The notes: generated from the sequence alone by a model not told the origin. A stretch of 64,000 bases of DNA from Thermoanaerobacter thermocopriae JCM 7501 (GCF_001310975.1 NZ_BAZY01000005.1:16001-80000); one strand, 5' to 3'. Shown: positions 36,223 through 45,878, numbered from the stretch's first letter. Numbers and translations: made by a program.

Positions 36223-37474
36223 ATGGATATACTGAAAATACCAACAGAAAAACTAAAACCATCTAAATATAATCCGCGGAAAGATTTAAAGCCTGGTGAC
36301 CCCGAATATGAAAAATTACGTCGGTCTATTGAAGAGTTTGGATATGTAGAGCCGGTCATATGGAATAAACGCACCGGGAATATTGTCGGCGGACATCAGC
36401 GTTATAAAGTACTTACAGCTTTGGGGTATAAGGAGATCGACTGTGTTGTAGTTGATCTGGATGAACAGCGGGAAAAGGCGCTCAATGTCGCGCTGAATAA
36501 AATCAGTGGTGAGTTTGATATTCCGCTTTTGACCGATCTGCTTATGGATTTAAATGAAGATGGTTTTGACGTTTCTCTTACCGGGTTTGATGCTGCGGAA
36601 ATTGATGAGTTGTTCCGTGATAAAACAGCCGCTAATGTCAAAGAGGATAATTTCGATACAGAAAAGGCAATTGCAGAGATTAAACTCCGGTTACCAAAAA
36701 GGGCGACATATGGTACTTGGCAACCACCGTCTGATGTGCGGTGATAGCACCATGCTTTCAGATGTGCAAAAGCTGATGAACGGACAAAAGGCGAGATTTG
36801 TTTTCACCGACCCACCATGGAATGTTGATTACGGTTCAGATACCAGGCATCCAAGCTGGAAGCCAAGACAAATTCTAAATGACAATATGAGCACCGAAGA
36901 ATTCGGCGCTTTTTTATTGCGCGCTTTTAAATGCATGAAAGAGGTTTCTGAAGCCGGATGCATGACCTATGTGGTAATGAGTGCTCAGGAATGGGGCAGT
37001 TTGATGAACGTCATGCGAGAGGCAGGGTATCACTGGTCGAGCACAATTATATGGAAAAAAGACAGCTTGGTACTATCAAGAAAGGACTATCATACCCAGT
37101 ACGAGCCGATCTGGTACGGTTGGCTTGAAGGAACACGCCTTTGCCCGCTTAAAGACCGTAAACAGTCAGATGTTTGGGAGATACCCCGTCCTAAAGTATC
37201 GGAGGAGCACCCTACCATGAAGCCGGTATCGCTTGTAGCAAAGGCAATGCTCAATAGTTCCCATATTGGAGATTTAACTCTTGACCTGTTCGGTGGTTCT
37301 GGTACGACAATGATTGCGGCACAGCAGACCGGGCGGGTTTGTTTTATGATGGAGCTTGACTCGAAATACTGCGATGTGATTGTAAAGCGCTATGTTTCAC
37401 AATTTGGAGCAGATTTAGTATTCCTGCTGTCAGGTGGCGAAAAAATTCCTTACGCTGAAACACAGATTGCTTAA
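36223..37474 (+). CDS. ParB-like domain fused to DNA methyltransferase (DPPW type, two frameshifts)
   Basis: About 417 residues after repair. The N-terminal 140 residues closely match the upstream protein (YNPRKDLKPGDPEYEKLRRS, IEEFGYVEPVIW), showing tandem duplication. One A near 36685 and one G near 36719 are missing; the repaired link reads KTPVTKKGDIWYLGNHRLM. Motif IV is TDPPWNVDYG and motif I LDLFGGSGTTMIAAQQT, pointing to N6-adenine. So the two neighbours probably methylate different bases. GGAGGG precedes the ATG. Transcription may end at the hairpin 40 bases downstream. Confidence 0.85.
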
Positions 37475-37515
37475 AAATGTCCTTGCTTTCCCCTCAAAAC
37501 AGAGCGTTAATGTAC

Positions 37516-37544
37516 CCCACCAAAAAGGAAAGGTGGGATTTTTT
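37516..37544 (+). terminator. Intrinsic terminator after the methyltransferases
   Basis: CCCACC and GGTGGG pair around a 10-base loop, followed by A and six T. It separates the methyltransferase pair from the amidoligase cassette. Confidence 0.75.
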
Positions 37545-37589
37545 ATGGGAATCAGAAATGGTTTAGCTTATTTGAGGGAGGTGAACGGC

Positions 37590-38282
37590 ATGAGCAATAA
37601 TAGCTTTCGTTTTTCACAGAAGGTTGTCGGTCAGGAGAGGAAAGCCATTGCCACAGTCATTGCTGAAGCTCTTGAAGGCGGGGTGCGCTATGCCGGAGCG
37701 CCGGGTTTTGCGTATGAGGTAAACGACGGGAGCACTGCTGGCAGCTGGACGGTAGACAGGGACAGTGTGGTTCACTCGCCGAAAATCAGTCTTGATGAAA
37801 TCAAAAGCATCCGTCCCGTTATTGACGCGCTGAATATGGCGGGCTTATCTGCAGAGGGAACCATGACAATTACTCTTTCTTTGGAGGGCTTTGGCGAGAC
37901 AAGCCTTGAAAACCTTAGAAATATGCTGGCCAGCAAAGAGACGTTGATTAAGAAAGCACTGTCGCTTGACCGGGAACTTGAAGTATTCGCTGAAAATGAT
38001 GAGATTGCTTTCCCTTTTTGGAACGCGACTTTAAATGCTGATGAAGTGCAGACCTATATAACGCTGGCAAAGCAGATGGCAGAACAGGCAAAAGCTCAGA
38101 AGCATGTGCTGCGCATTGAAAAACCGGCAGATAATGAAAAATATGCTTTTCGCTGTTTCCTGCTTAGGTTGGGATTTATAGGAGATGATTTCAAAACCGA
38201 ACGCAAGGTGCTGCTTTCAAGGCTGTCAGGCAACGGGGCGTACCGGAAAGGCAGAGCAAAGGCGGTGGATGAGAATGAATGA
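37590..38282 (+). CDS. Degenerate amidoligase paralogue (catalytic residues lost)
   Basis: 230 residues. Not obviously an enzyme alone, but it aligns with the amidoligase at 38978. LSLEGFGETSLENLRNMLAS here pairs with HIDGANHTPRSIRNFINIIA there, with a two-residue gap. The tails FRCFLLRLGFIGDDFKTERK and MRTYLNRIGLIGDEFKNCRE are clear relatives, both followed by a GNxAxR-like end. The amidoligase HxH (H116, H118) is T95 and S97 here, and the N-terminal GIEVEL is missing. I infer an inactive partner or regulatory subunit. GGGAGGTG precedes the ATG at 37590; longer in-frame starts upstream cross the terminator and were rejected. Confidence 0.7.
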   Translation: MSNNSFRFSQKVVGQERKAIATVIAEALEGGVRYAGAPGFAYEVNDGSTAGSWTVDRDSVVHSPKISLDEIKSIRPVIDALNMAGLSAEGTMTITLSLEGFGETSLENLRNMLASKETLIKKALSLDRELEVFAENDEIAFPFWNATLNADEVQTYITLAKQMAEQAKAQKHVLRIEKPADNEKYAFRCFLLRLGFIGDDFKTERKVLLSRLSGNGAYRKGRAKAVDENE

Positions 38283-38610
38283 TTTTTATAGCACCGCCTT
38301 CTTTGTCAAGCATCCGTTTAGGATTGAGGATCTAAAGGTGCCGCATCGGTATGAGACGAGGAAACGATTCGCAGTTGTGAAGACCATTGAGCTTTCAAAG
38401 ATTGACTATGACAACTTCGTTGCCGACCTATGCGTTGACCGCACATTTATTGAGGAAAACAAAGGGCTTTGCAGAATTGACGAGGATGGAGTATGGCTTT
38501 GCTTGCTGGTTAAGCAGCGGGGACGGTCTGATGGAGTGTTGGTAATGCCGGATGGTAGAGATTATCCAAAGTATGCCGCATATTATCCTGGAGAGGAGGA
38601 CGAGCTATGA
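38275..38610 (+). CDS. Phage protein of the amidoligase cassette (DUF6329-like)
   Basis: 111 residues beginning MNDFYSTAFFVKHPFRIEDL, with KRFAVVKTIELSKIDYDNFV and WLCLLVKQRGRSDGVLVMP. Small soluble alpha/beta protein, tentatively the DUF6329 type found in clostridial prophages. It overlaps the previous gene by 8 bases and the next by 4, so the cassette is translated as a unit. Function unknown. Confidence 0.7.
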   Translation: MNDFYSTAFFVKHPFRIEDLKVPHRYETRKRFAVVKTIELSKIDYDNFVADLCVDRTFIEENKGLCRIDEDGVWLCLLVKQRGRSDGVLVMPDGRDYPKYAAYYPGEEDEL

Positions 38611-38836
38611 GTGCAAGAGGCTTTCCTTCAAAAGAAACAGTCCTTCGCCTTAAAGAGCAGTATCCGCCGGGAACACGCGTTGAGCTTATCTACATGGATG
38701 ATCCGTATTCTAAGCTGAAACCGGGAGACCAAGAACAGTCTCTTATGTGGATGATATCGGAACTGTTCATATTGACTGGGACTGCGGTTCTTCTTTGGGT
38801 GTAGCTTATGGTGTAGATATGATCAGAAAGCTGTAA
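38607..38836 (+). CDS. DUF4314 family protein (one frameshift)
   Basis: About 76 residues. PPGTRVELIYMDDPYSKLKPGD is the DUF4314 hallmark (quoted in part). As read the frame stops at 38804 after an unrelated tail. Adding one G near 38731 restores GTVSYVDDIGTVHIDWDCGSSLGVAYG and an end at 38836, the usual SH3-like barrel of this family. Found with amidoligase and cyclotransferase genes in other prophages as far as I recall; function unknown. Confidence 0.8.
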
Positions 38837-38852
38837 ATGTACACAAATTAAG

Positions 38853-38927
38853 ATGCGGAAAATCGTCCAAAATCCAGCGGAAACTCATGCAGAATTGCCT
38901 TGCTATCCTGTGTTTTCAATGGCCTAA
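38853..38927 (+). other. Possible 24-codon peptide in the DUF4314-amidoligase gap
   Basis: The 140-base gap before the amidoligase contains a short frame MRKIVQNPAETHAELPCYPV...SMA. TGTACAC occurs on both sides (38838 and 38928). No clear ribosome-binding site. A short peptide beside an amide-bond enzyme could be a substrate, but this is speculative. Confidence 0.2.
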
Positions 38928-38977
38928 TGTACACTGCCAAAGGGCAAAAAACACAGAGAAAGCGAGGAGAAAGCGCA

Positions 38978-39877
38978 ATGCTTACAACGAGATTTGGAAT
39001 CGAGGTAGAATTGACGGGGATTACAAGAAAACAGGCGGCAAAAACTGCAGCAGCTTTTCTTGGAGGAAGGATTGAATCCAGCGGAGATTATTACGATACC
39101 CAAAAGGTTATTGCACCGGATGGACGGATATGGAAATTCATGAGCGACGGGAGCATCCGGACTCAGAAAAAGGAAAGCGGCCGGATTGCAGCGGCAGGCC
39201 GGGAATACAGTGTCGAGCTGGTAAGTCCGATACTGACATACCGCGAGGACATTGAAACCCTGCAGGAATTGATAAGGAGGCTCCGCAAGGCGGGAGGTTT
39301 TGCAAACACAAGCTGCGGAATCCATATCCATATAGACGGGGCAAACCACACGCCGCGAAGCATCCGTAATTTTATCAACATTATCGCCAGCAAGAACGAC
39401 CTTTTCTATAAGGCACTGCAGATTGAGCCGGATAGGATGCGGTTTTGCAAGAAGATGGATGAGACTCTGGTTGAAAAGATGAACAGGCGTAAGCCCAAAA
39501 CCATGGCTGCGATTGAGAGCATCTGGTACGAGGGTTACAGCGAAAGCCGAAGCACCCATTATCACAATAGCAGGTACCATTTTCTCAACCTGCACAGCTT
39601 TTTTAACGGCAATGGAACAATTGAGCTTCGAGGCTTTAACAGCGAACTTCATGCGGGAAAAATTAGAAGCTACATAGTGCTTGCCCTTGCGTTAAACCAT
39701 CAGGCATTAACCCAAAAATGCGCTTCCAGCAAGAAGCCACAGGTTGAAAATGAGAAGTTTGCCATGCGGACATATCTCAACCGCATTGGACTTATTGGTG
39801 ATGAGTTCAAAAACTGCCGGGAGCATCTTTGCAAACACCTTGATGGTAACGCAGCATGGCGGTTTCGGGCAGCATAG
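38978..39877 (+). CDS. Amidoligase (Amidoligase_2 family)
   Basis: 299 residues. RFGIEVELTG (acidic pair E9, E11), a WKFMSDGSI segment, VELVSPILTYREDIETLQ, the CGIHIHID motif (H116, H118), RYHFLNLHSFF and GTIELRGFNSELHAGKI are the COOH-NH2 ligase features of this glutamine-synthetase-fold family. Members are predicted to join an amine to a carboxylate on peptides or small molecules with ATP. The C-terminal 40 residues (FAMRTYLNRIGLIGDEFK onward) are shared with the degenerate paralogue upstream. AGGAG precedes the ATG at 38978. A cyclotransferase follows. Substrate unknown. Confidence 0.85.
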   Translation: MLTTRFGIEVELTGITRKQAAKTAAAFLGGRIESSGDYYDTQKVIAPDGRIWKFMSDGSIRTQKKESGRIAAAGREYSVELVSPILTYREDIETLQELIRRLRKAGGFANTSCGIHIHIDGANHTPRSIRNFINIIASKNDLFYKALQIEPDRMRFCKKMDETLVEKMNRRKPKTMAAIESIWYEGYSESRSTHYHNSRYHFLNLHSFFNGNGTIELRGFNSELHAGKIRSYIVLALALNHQALTQKCASSKKPQVENEKFAMRTYLNRIGLIGDEFKNCREHLCKHLDGNAAWRFRAA

Positions 39878-39938
39878 ATAGACAAGCGCAGGGGTGGATC
39901 TCCGCCTCTGCCTTGGTAAATACAAGGAGGATGATACG

Positions 39939-40406
39939 ATGAGCAAAGAAAAAGGAACCATATATTTAGCATACGGAAGCAATCTGAACTTAAGGCAGAT
40001 GGCATACCGCTGCCCAACGGCAAAAGTGCTGGGGAGTGCAAAACTCACAGGATACCGGCTGTTATTCAGAGGAGGGAATGGCGGCGCAGTAGCGACAATA
40101 GAAAAACAAAAAGGTGAAAGAGTACCAGTACTGCTTTGGAGAATCATGCCTAATGATGAGAAGGCGCTGGACAGATATGAAGGTTATCCGCATCTATACC
40201 GGAAAGAAACGGTTAAGGTACGTTTCAAAGGGCAGTGGGTACCCGCAATGGTGTATATCATGAATGAAGGTAGACCTTTGGGAGCACCGGGTCGTTACTA
40301 TTACGAGGTGATTCGGCAGGGCTATATAGATGCGGGTTTTGATATTTCATTTCTCAATAAAGCGGTAAGAGATTCAATTTCAGCGGCAGAGAAGTCAGAG
40401 GTGTAG
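39939..40406 (+). CDS. Gamma-glutamylcyclotransferase-like (AIG2) protein
   Basis: 155 residues. The substrate loop YLAYGSNLNLRQM opens the protein. A catalytic-type glutamate lies in LDRYEGYPHLYRK, and VPAMVYIMNE and YYEVIRQGY complete the GGCT-like barrel. Enzymes of this fold release gamma-linked amino acyl groups as 5-oxoproline; beside an amidoligase it is expected to edit or reverse isopeptide/gamma-glutamyl products. AAGGAGG precedes the ATG at 39939. Confidence 0.88.
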   Translation: MSKEKGTIYLAYGSNLNLRQMAYRCPTAKVLGSAKLTGYRLLFRGGNGGAVATIEKQKGERVPVLLWRIMPNDEKALDRYEGYPHLYRKETVKVRFKGQWVPAMVYIMNEGRPLGAPGRYYYEVIRQGYIDAGFDISFLNKAVRDSISAAEKSEV

Positions 40407-40409
40407 GAC

Positions 40410-40604
40410 ATGGGTAACGAGAATCTGATAACTGATAAGATTTATCGGCAGATTATGGCCATGCGGGACAGCGGTGCCTGTAATATGTTTGACTTGCCAA
40501 GAGTACAGGAAGAGGCATATAAAATGGGGTTTTATGAATTAGTAGTATTTCTTAATGAACACAAGAAAGAATATGCCGAGTTTATCCTGACAGGCAAACG
40601 ATAA
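40410..40604 (+). CDS. DUF5049-like small phage protein
   Basis: 64 residues: IYRQIMAMRDSGACNMFDL, VQEEAYKMGFYELVVFLNEHKKEYAEFI, matching DUF5049 proteins that recur next to terminase and amidoligase genes in Firmicute phages. Begins 3 bases after the cyclotransferase stop, so it is the last gene of the cassette. Function unknown. Confidence 0.78.
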   Translation: MGNENLITDKIYRQIMAMRDSGACNMFDLPRVQEEAYKMGFYELVVFLNEHKKEYAEFILTGKR

Positions 40605-40645
40605 CGTTTATAACGTAACAAGTTTCATAGAAATCCACTAAGGAG

Positions 40646-40675
40646 AGGAACTTCATCCATGAGGTTCCTTTTTTC
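40646..40675 (+). terminator. Intrinsic terminator upstream of terL
   Basis: AGGAACTTCAT pairs with ATGAGGTTCCT (one G-U) around a two-base loop and is followed by six T. It closes the amidoligase cassette. The in-frame ATG at 40659 lies in this hairpin, arguing against it as the terL start. Confidence 0.85.
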
Positions 40676-40706
40676 TTGCTCAATTTTAGGAAAGGAGGCG
40701 GCAAAG

Positions 40707-42310
40707 CTGCGGAAGTTAAAACGATATAAACCAACCAAGTTTATGGCGGAAGGTTCTCGATATGACAAGGAAGCGGCGGATGCCGCTGTTACTTTTATAA
40801 ACTGCCTGAAGCATACCAAGGGTGAATGGTATGGAATGCCTTTTGAATTAATTGACTGGCAGGAACAGATTGTCCGGGATATATTCGGAATCTTGAAACC
40901 TAACGGATACAGGCAGTTTAACACTGCCTATATAGAAATTCCAAAAAAGCAGGGTAAGAGCGAACTTGCAGCGGCAATTGCTTTATATCTTACCTGTGGT
41001 GATTTCGAGCATGGTGGCGAGGTTTATGGATGTGCGTCTGATCGTCAGCAGGCATCCATTGTTTTCGATGTTGCAGTAGATATGGTGGAACAGTGTCCGG
41101 CATTAAAATCTCGAATTAAACCAATGCTGTCACAGAAGCGGCTGGTTTATAAACCGTTAGGCAGTTTTTATCAGGTGCTTTCAGCGGAGGCATATACGAA
41201 ACATGGGCTAAACGTCCATGGTGTGGTATTTGACGAACTTCATGCTCAGCCAAACAGGGATCTTTATGATGTAATGCTTCACGGATCTGGCGATGCAAGA
41301 AAACAACCGCTGTTTTTCCTGATCACAACTGCTGGCACAGACCGCAATTCCATCTGCTGGGAAGTACATCAAAAGGCTGAGGATATTCTTCAAGGGCGTA
41401 AGATAGATCCGACTTTCTACCCTGTTATCTACAGCGCAGCCGATACCGATGACTGGACAAGTGAAAAGGTATGGAGAAAGGTTAACCCGTCACTGGGCAT
41501 TACAGTCGACATCGAAAAATTGAGGGTGGCTTGTGAAAATGCCAAGCAAAATCCTGCAGAGGAAAATTTATTCCGTCAGCTCCGCTTAAATCAGTGGGTG
41601 AAACAATCGGTGCGCTGGATGCCAATGGATAAATGGATAAGTGTGCGTTTCCTGTTGATGCAGAAAAATTGCGCGGCAGAACCTGTTACGGAGGACTTGA
41701 CCTGTCATCTACTACCGATATTACCGCCTTTGTGCTGGTGTTTCCACCGCTTGATGAATCTGATAAATATCAGATTCTACCTTTTTTCTGGATACCGGAG
41801 GAGAATATTGATCAGCGTGTGCGGAGAGATCATGTGCCTTATGATGTCTGGGAGAGGCAAGGCTTTTTATATACCACTGAGGGTAACGTCGTGCATTATG
41901 GCTTTATCGAAACCTTTATTGAGGAAATCGGAATGAAATATAACATTAAGGAAATAGCCTTTGACCGCTGGGGCGCAATTCAGATGACGCAAAACCTCGA
42001 GGCTTTGGGGTTTACGGTTGTTCCATTCGGTCAGGGTTTCAAGGATATGTCGCCGCCTACAAAAGAGTTGATGAAGTTGACATTGGAAGAACGCATCGCC
42101 CATGGTGGTAATCCAGTACTGCGGTGGATGATGGACAATATCTATGTCAAAACCGATCCCGCCGGAAACATTAAGCCGGATAAAGAAAAATCCACCGAGA
42201 GAATAGATGGTGCGGTAGCGTTAATTATGGCGCTTGACCGCGCGTTAAGGCATGACGGGGATGAACGCAACGGATCAATTTATGATGAAAGGGGGCTGTT
42301 GATCATATGA
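40707..42310 (+). CDS. terL: Terminase large subunit (one frameshift)
   Basis: About 535 residues. ATPase domain: YIEIPKKQGKSELAAAIALY (Walker A-like, near residue 80) and VHGVVFDELHAQ (Walker B). The nuclease domain starts CYGGLDLSSTTDITAF and includes IKEIAFDRWGA and KEKSTERIDGAVALIMA. One G is missing near 41637; repaired, WMPMDKWDKCAFPVDAEKL. The AAGGAGG at 40692 lies 8 bases before a CTG at 40707 (then RKLKRYKPTKF), so a CTG start or another small error at the start codon is likely; the ATG at 40659 sits in a terminator. Its stop overlaps the portal ATG. Confidence 0.9.
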
Positions 42311-43628
42311 GTGTATTTTCCCGTTTGTTCAAAGCAAGGGATAAGCCGAAAAACAGTCTGTTCGGTAATGCATATAGCTTTTTCTTCGGCGGCACATCCA
42401 GCGGAAAAGCTGTCAATGAGCGGACTGCAATGCAGACAACGGCAGTGTATGCCTGTGTAAGGATACTTGCAGAAGCCATCGCCGGGCTTCCGCTTCATGT
42501 GTACCGCTATAAAGAAGACGGTGGCAAAGAAAAAGCGTTGACCCACCCGCTCTATTATTTACTCCATGACGAACCAAACCCTGAGATGACTTCATTCGTG
42601 TTCCGAGAAACACTGATGAGTCATCTTCTTTTATGGGGAAATGCTTACGCTCAAATTATTAGGGACGGTTCCGGACGAGTGCTGGCGCTTTATCCACTTT
42701 TGCCAAACAAAATGACGGTAGACAGGGCTCCAAATGGAGAACTGTTTTACACTTATCGGCGCGACAGCGATGAGAGCAGGGTTAATCCAAAAGCAGGCCT
42801 TATTTACCTACGAAGTGAGGAGGTTCTTCACATCCCGGGACTCGGTTTTGACGGACTGATCGGATACTCCCCTATTGCTATGGCCAAGAACGCCATAGGC
42901 ATGGCTATTGCCTGTGAGGAGTATGGTGCATCCTTTTTTGCCAACGGAGCAAATCCGGGTGGCGTTCTGGAACATCCCGGTGTACTAAAGGATCCGGCAA
43001 AGGTGCGGGAAAGCTGGAACGCTGTTTATCAAGGAAGTGCCAATGCTCATCGCATTGCAGTTCTGGAAGAGGGAATGAAGTTTCAACCAATCGGCATTCC
43101 ACCCGAACAGGCACAGTTTTTAGAGACAAGAAAGTTTCAGATAAATGAAATTGCTCGGATATTCCGAGTACCTCCCCATATGGTTGGAGATCTTGAAAAG
43201 TCAAGCTTTTCAAACATCGAACAGCAATCTCTGGAATTTGTTAAATACACGCTTGACCCGTGGGTGGTGCGTTGGGAACAGGCTCTCCAAAAAGCGCTGC
43301 TTTTACCATCAGAGAAGCGGGCATACTTTGTCAAATTCAATGTAGATGGCCTTCTGCGCGGTGATTATGCAAGCCGCATGAATGGTTATGCTGTAGCTCG
43401 CCAGAACGGCTGGATGTCTGCTAACGATATCCGCGAGCTTGAGGACATGAACCGGATTCCGGCGGAGTTGGGCGGAGATCTGTATCTTGTTAACGGTAAC
43501 ATGACCAGGCTTGCCGATGCAGGTGCCTTTGCAGGCAAAAACAATGCTGAAACGGAGGGATCAAAAGTTGAACAAATCGCAAAAACAAAACCGGTTCGCC
43601 GCTTCTGGAACTGGATACAAAACGATGA
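42307..43628 (+). CDS. Portal protein, HK97 type
   Basis: About 440 residues. AVYACVRILAEAIAGLPLHVYR, LPNKMTV, EEVLHIPGLGFDGLIGYSPI, GANPGGVLEHP and the KFQINEIARIFRVPPHMVGD stem region are portal signatures (each a separate block). As read, the frame runs without stop into the protease. A TTG with GGAGGG eight bases upstream lies at 43568, and adding one A in the A-run at 43581-43585 gives the portal its own end (NKTGSPLLELDTKR, stop 43628). It also opens the protease from that TTG. I therefore treat the apparent 662-residue fusion as an artefact. Confidence 0.88.
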
Positions 43629-44295
43629 TGGCAGCCGGACATTATATATTGACGGCCCAATAGCTGAAGAAAGCTGGCTGGGAGACGAAGTAACTCCCAA
43701 GCAGTTCAAATCAGAGCTGTTGTCCGGAGAGGGTGATATAACGATCTGGATCAACAGCCCTGGCGGAGATATATTTGCAGCTAATCAAATTTACAACATG
43801 CTTATGGATTACAAAGGCAAAGTGACGGTAAAGATTGACGGTATTGCAGCCAGCGCCGCTTCGGTCATAGCTATGGCCGGAGGTGACGTCTTTATGTCAC
43901 CAGTCAGCATGATGATGATTCACAACCCTATGACAATAGCCATCGGTGATACAGAAGAAATGGAGAAAGCTATCGCAATGCTGGAAGAAATAAAGGAATC
44001 CATCATCAACGCTTATGAGCTGAAAACCGGGCTTTCCAGGGCAAAAATATCGCACCTAATGGATGCAGAAAGCTGGTTTAACGCAAGAAAAGCGGTGGAA
44101 CTTGGCTTTGCCGATGGAATCTTGTTTATGGAGGATGAATCATTCCCATCCGAATTTGAAGTATCAGGAGGAATGATCTTCAGCAGGCAGGCAGTAACAA
44201 ATTCCATCCTGCAAAAGCTTAAACCAAAAGAGAAACCAAAAGGAACACCAATTGAGTCGCTTGAAAAGCGGCTTTTTCTACTTTTACCCCACTAA
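43568..44295 (+). CDS. ClpP-like head maturation protease
   Basis: About 240 residues. RFWNWIQNDDGSRTLYIDGPI leads into the ClpP fold: ITIWINSPGGDIFAANQIYNML, IAASAASVIAMAGGDVFMSP (catalytic Ser in ASAAS) and MMMIHNPMTIAIGD (His in IHNP). Cuts the capsid scaffold domain during prohead maturation. Likely start is the TTG at 43568 (NKSQKTKPVRR after one A is restored), overlapping the portal by 60 bases. The stop lies in a hairpin. Confidence 0.87.
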
Positions 44296-44313
44296 ATCTG
44301 CGATTTAGCGGGG
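44287..44313 (+). other. Hairpin between protease and capsid genes
   Basis: CCCCACTAAATC and GATTTAGCGGGG pair (one mismatch) around a 3-base loop, overlapping the protease stop codon. No long T-run. Possibly sets the higher level of capsid mRNA by protecting its 5' end. Confidence 0.55.
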
Positions 44314-44345
44314 ACCCCAAATAAAACCGTAAGGAGGATTTGATT

Positions 44346-45546
44346 ATGAGCAAAATACTGGAACTGCGTGAAAAACGCGCTAAAGTATGGGAAGCTGCTA
44401 AAGCTTTCCTCGACAGCAAACGCGGGAACGACGGACTGCTTTCACCGGAGGATACCGCGACTTATGAAAAAATGGAAGCCGACGTTATTGCGCTGGGCAA
44501 AGAAATAGAGCGTCTTGAACGTCAGGCTGCCATAGATTTGGAACTGTCAAAACCGTTGAATATTCCTATTACAGACAAACCCACTTCCATATCTGGCAAC
44601 AATGAAAAAACCGGACGTGCCAGCGATGAGTATAGGCAGTCTTTCTGGAACATGATGCGCGGCAGGCGCAAATATGACGTACACAACGCGCTGCAGATTG
44701 GAGAGGACACCGAAGGTGGATATCTTGTTCCCGACGACTTTGAGCGTACTCTTGTGGAAGCACTGGAGGAGGAGAATATCTTTAGGCAGATTGCCAATGT
44801 TATTACCACGTCCAGCGGTGACAAGAAAATTCCTGTGGTGGCAAGCAAGTACTGCATCCTGGGTGGATGAGGAAGGCCAGATTCCCGAAAGCGATGACTC
44901 CTTTGCACAGGTATCCATCGGCGCATATAAGCTGGCTACTATGATCAAGGTGTCAGAGGAATTGTTAAACGATAGTGTATTCAACCTTGAGCAGTATATA
45001 GCCAAAGAATTCGCCCGCCGAATCGGAGCAAAAGAGGAGGAAGCATTTTTTATCGGTGACGGATCTGGCAAGCCAACCGGTATCTTGGCAGATAACGGCG
45101 GTGGCGAGATAGGAGTAACTGCGGCGAGTGCAACAGCCATTACCCTTGACGAGATCATGGACTTGTTCTACAGCCTAAAGTCTCCGTACCGCAGGAACGC
45201 TGTATTCATTATGAATGATTCGACAATTAAAGCTATAAGGAAGCTCAAAGACAACAACGGTCAGTATCTCTGGCAGCCTTCTGTAACTGCTGGAACACCG
45301 GATACTATCCTCAATCGTCCAGTTAAAACTTCTGCATTTATGCCAGCCATTGCCGCCGGAGCAAAAACGATTGTATTCGGCGATTTTTCTTATTACTGGG
45401 TGGCAGACCGTCAAGGCAGGGTTTTTAAGCGGCTTAATGAGTTGTATGCTGCGACCGGACAAGTTGGATTCATGGCAACCCAGCGTGTAGATGGCAAGCT
45501 GGTACTGGCTGAAGCAGTCAAGATACTGCAGCAGAAATCAACTTAA
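44346..45546 (+). CDS. Major capsid protein, HK97 fold (two bases lost)
   Basis: About 400 residues. The first 100 are a coiled-coil scaffold (delta) domain (LELREKRAKVWEAAKAFLDS, ADVIALGKEIERLERQ) expected to be removed by the protease. The HK97 core follows: GGYLVPDDFERTLVEALEEEN, SWVDEEGQIPESDDSFAQV, FARRIGAKEEEAFFIGDGSGKPTG. The frame breaks near 44852 by +1, equal to two lost bases; the missing piece is most simply GG in KGTASWVDEEG. AAGGAGGA precedes the ATG at 44346; the upstream TTG at 44340 is not needed. Confidence 0.93.
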
Positions 45547-45567
45547 TGAAAACGGAGGTGCTGCGGC

Positions 45568-45876
45568 ATGGAACTTTTGGAGAAGGTTAAAGCAAACCTC
45601 ATATTGCAGCACAGCGAAGATGACGCACTTTTACAAGAGTATATCAAAGCCGCAGTGGCCTATGCGGAAAGTTACCAGAAAAAGCCGGAAGGATATTATA
45701 CCGAAAACCCCATGCCGCCTACTACTGAGCAGGCTGTCATTATGCTGTCGAGTCATTTTTATGAAAGCAGGGATGGTTCGACGGCTGGCTTTTTTGGGGA
45801 TAGTGTGCAGGCTGGACAGCAGGTATGGAATACAGTTAATCTATTGCTGCGGCTCGACCGGGATTGGAAGGTGTAA
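45568..45876 (+). CDS. Head-tail connector (gp6-like)
   Basis: 102 residues, all-helical: LLEKVKANLILQHSEDDALL, QEYIKAAVAYAESYQKK, QAVIMLSSHFYESRDGST. This is the HK97 gp6/SPP1 gp15 adaptor type that forms the first ring below the portal. GGAGGTG precedes the ATG. It lies directly after the capsid gene. Confidence 0.88.
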   Translation: MELLEKVKANLILQHSEDDALLQEYIKAAVAYAESYQKKPEGYYTENPMPPTTEQAVIMLSSHFYESRDGSTAGFFGDSVQAGQQVWNTVNLLLRLDRDWKV

Positions 45877-45878
45877 AT

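Noticed and set aside
36402..36641. Antisense open frames over the methyltransferases and other genes
   Set aside because: They mirror the codon pattern of strong sense genes and show no start signals or family features.
37434..37589. Upstream extension of the degenerate amidoligase
   Set aside because: It would run across the terminator at 37516-37544 and lacks a ribosome-binding site; 37590 has GGGAGGTG.
40659..40706. ATG at 40659 as the terL start
   Set aside because: It lies in the loop of a strong terminator; AAGGAGG before 40707 fits a downstream start better.
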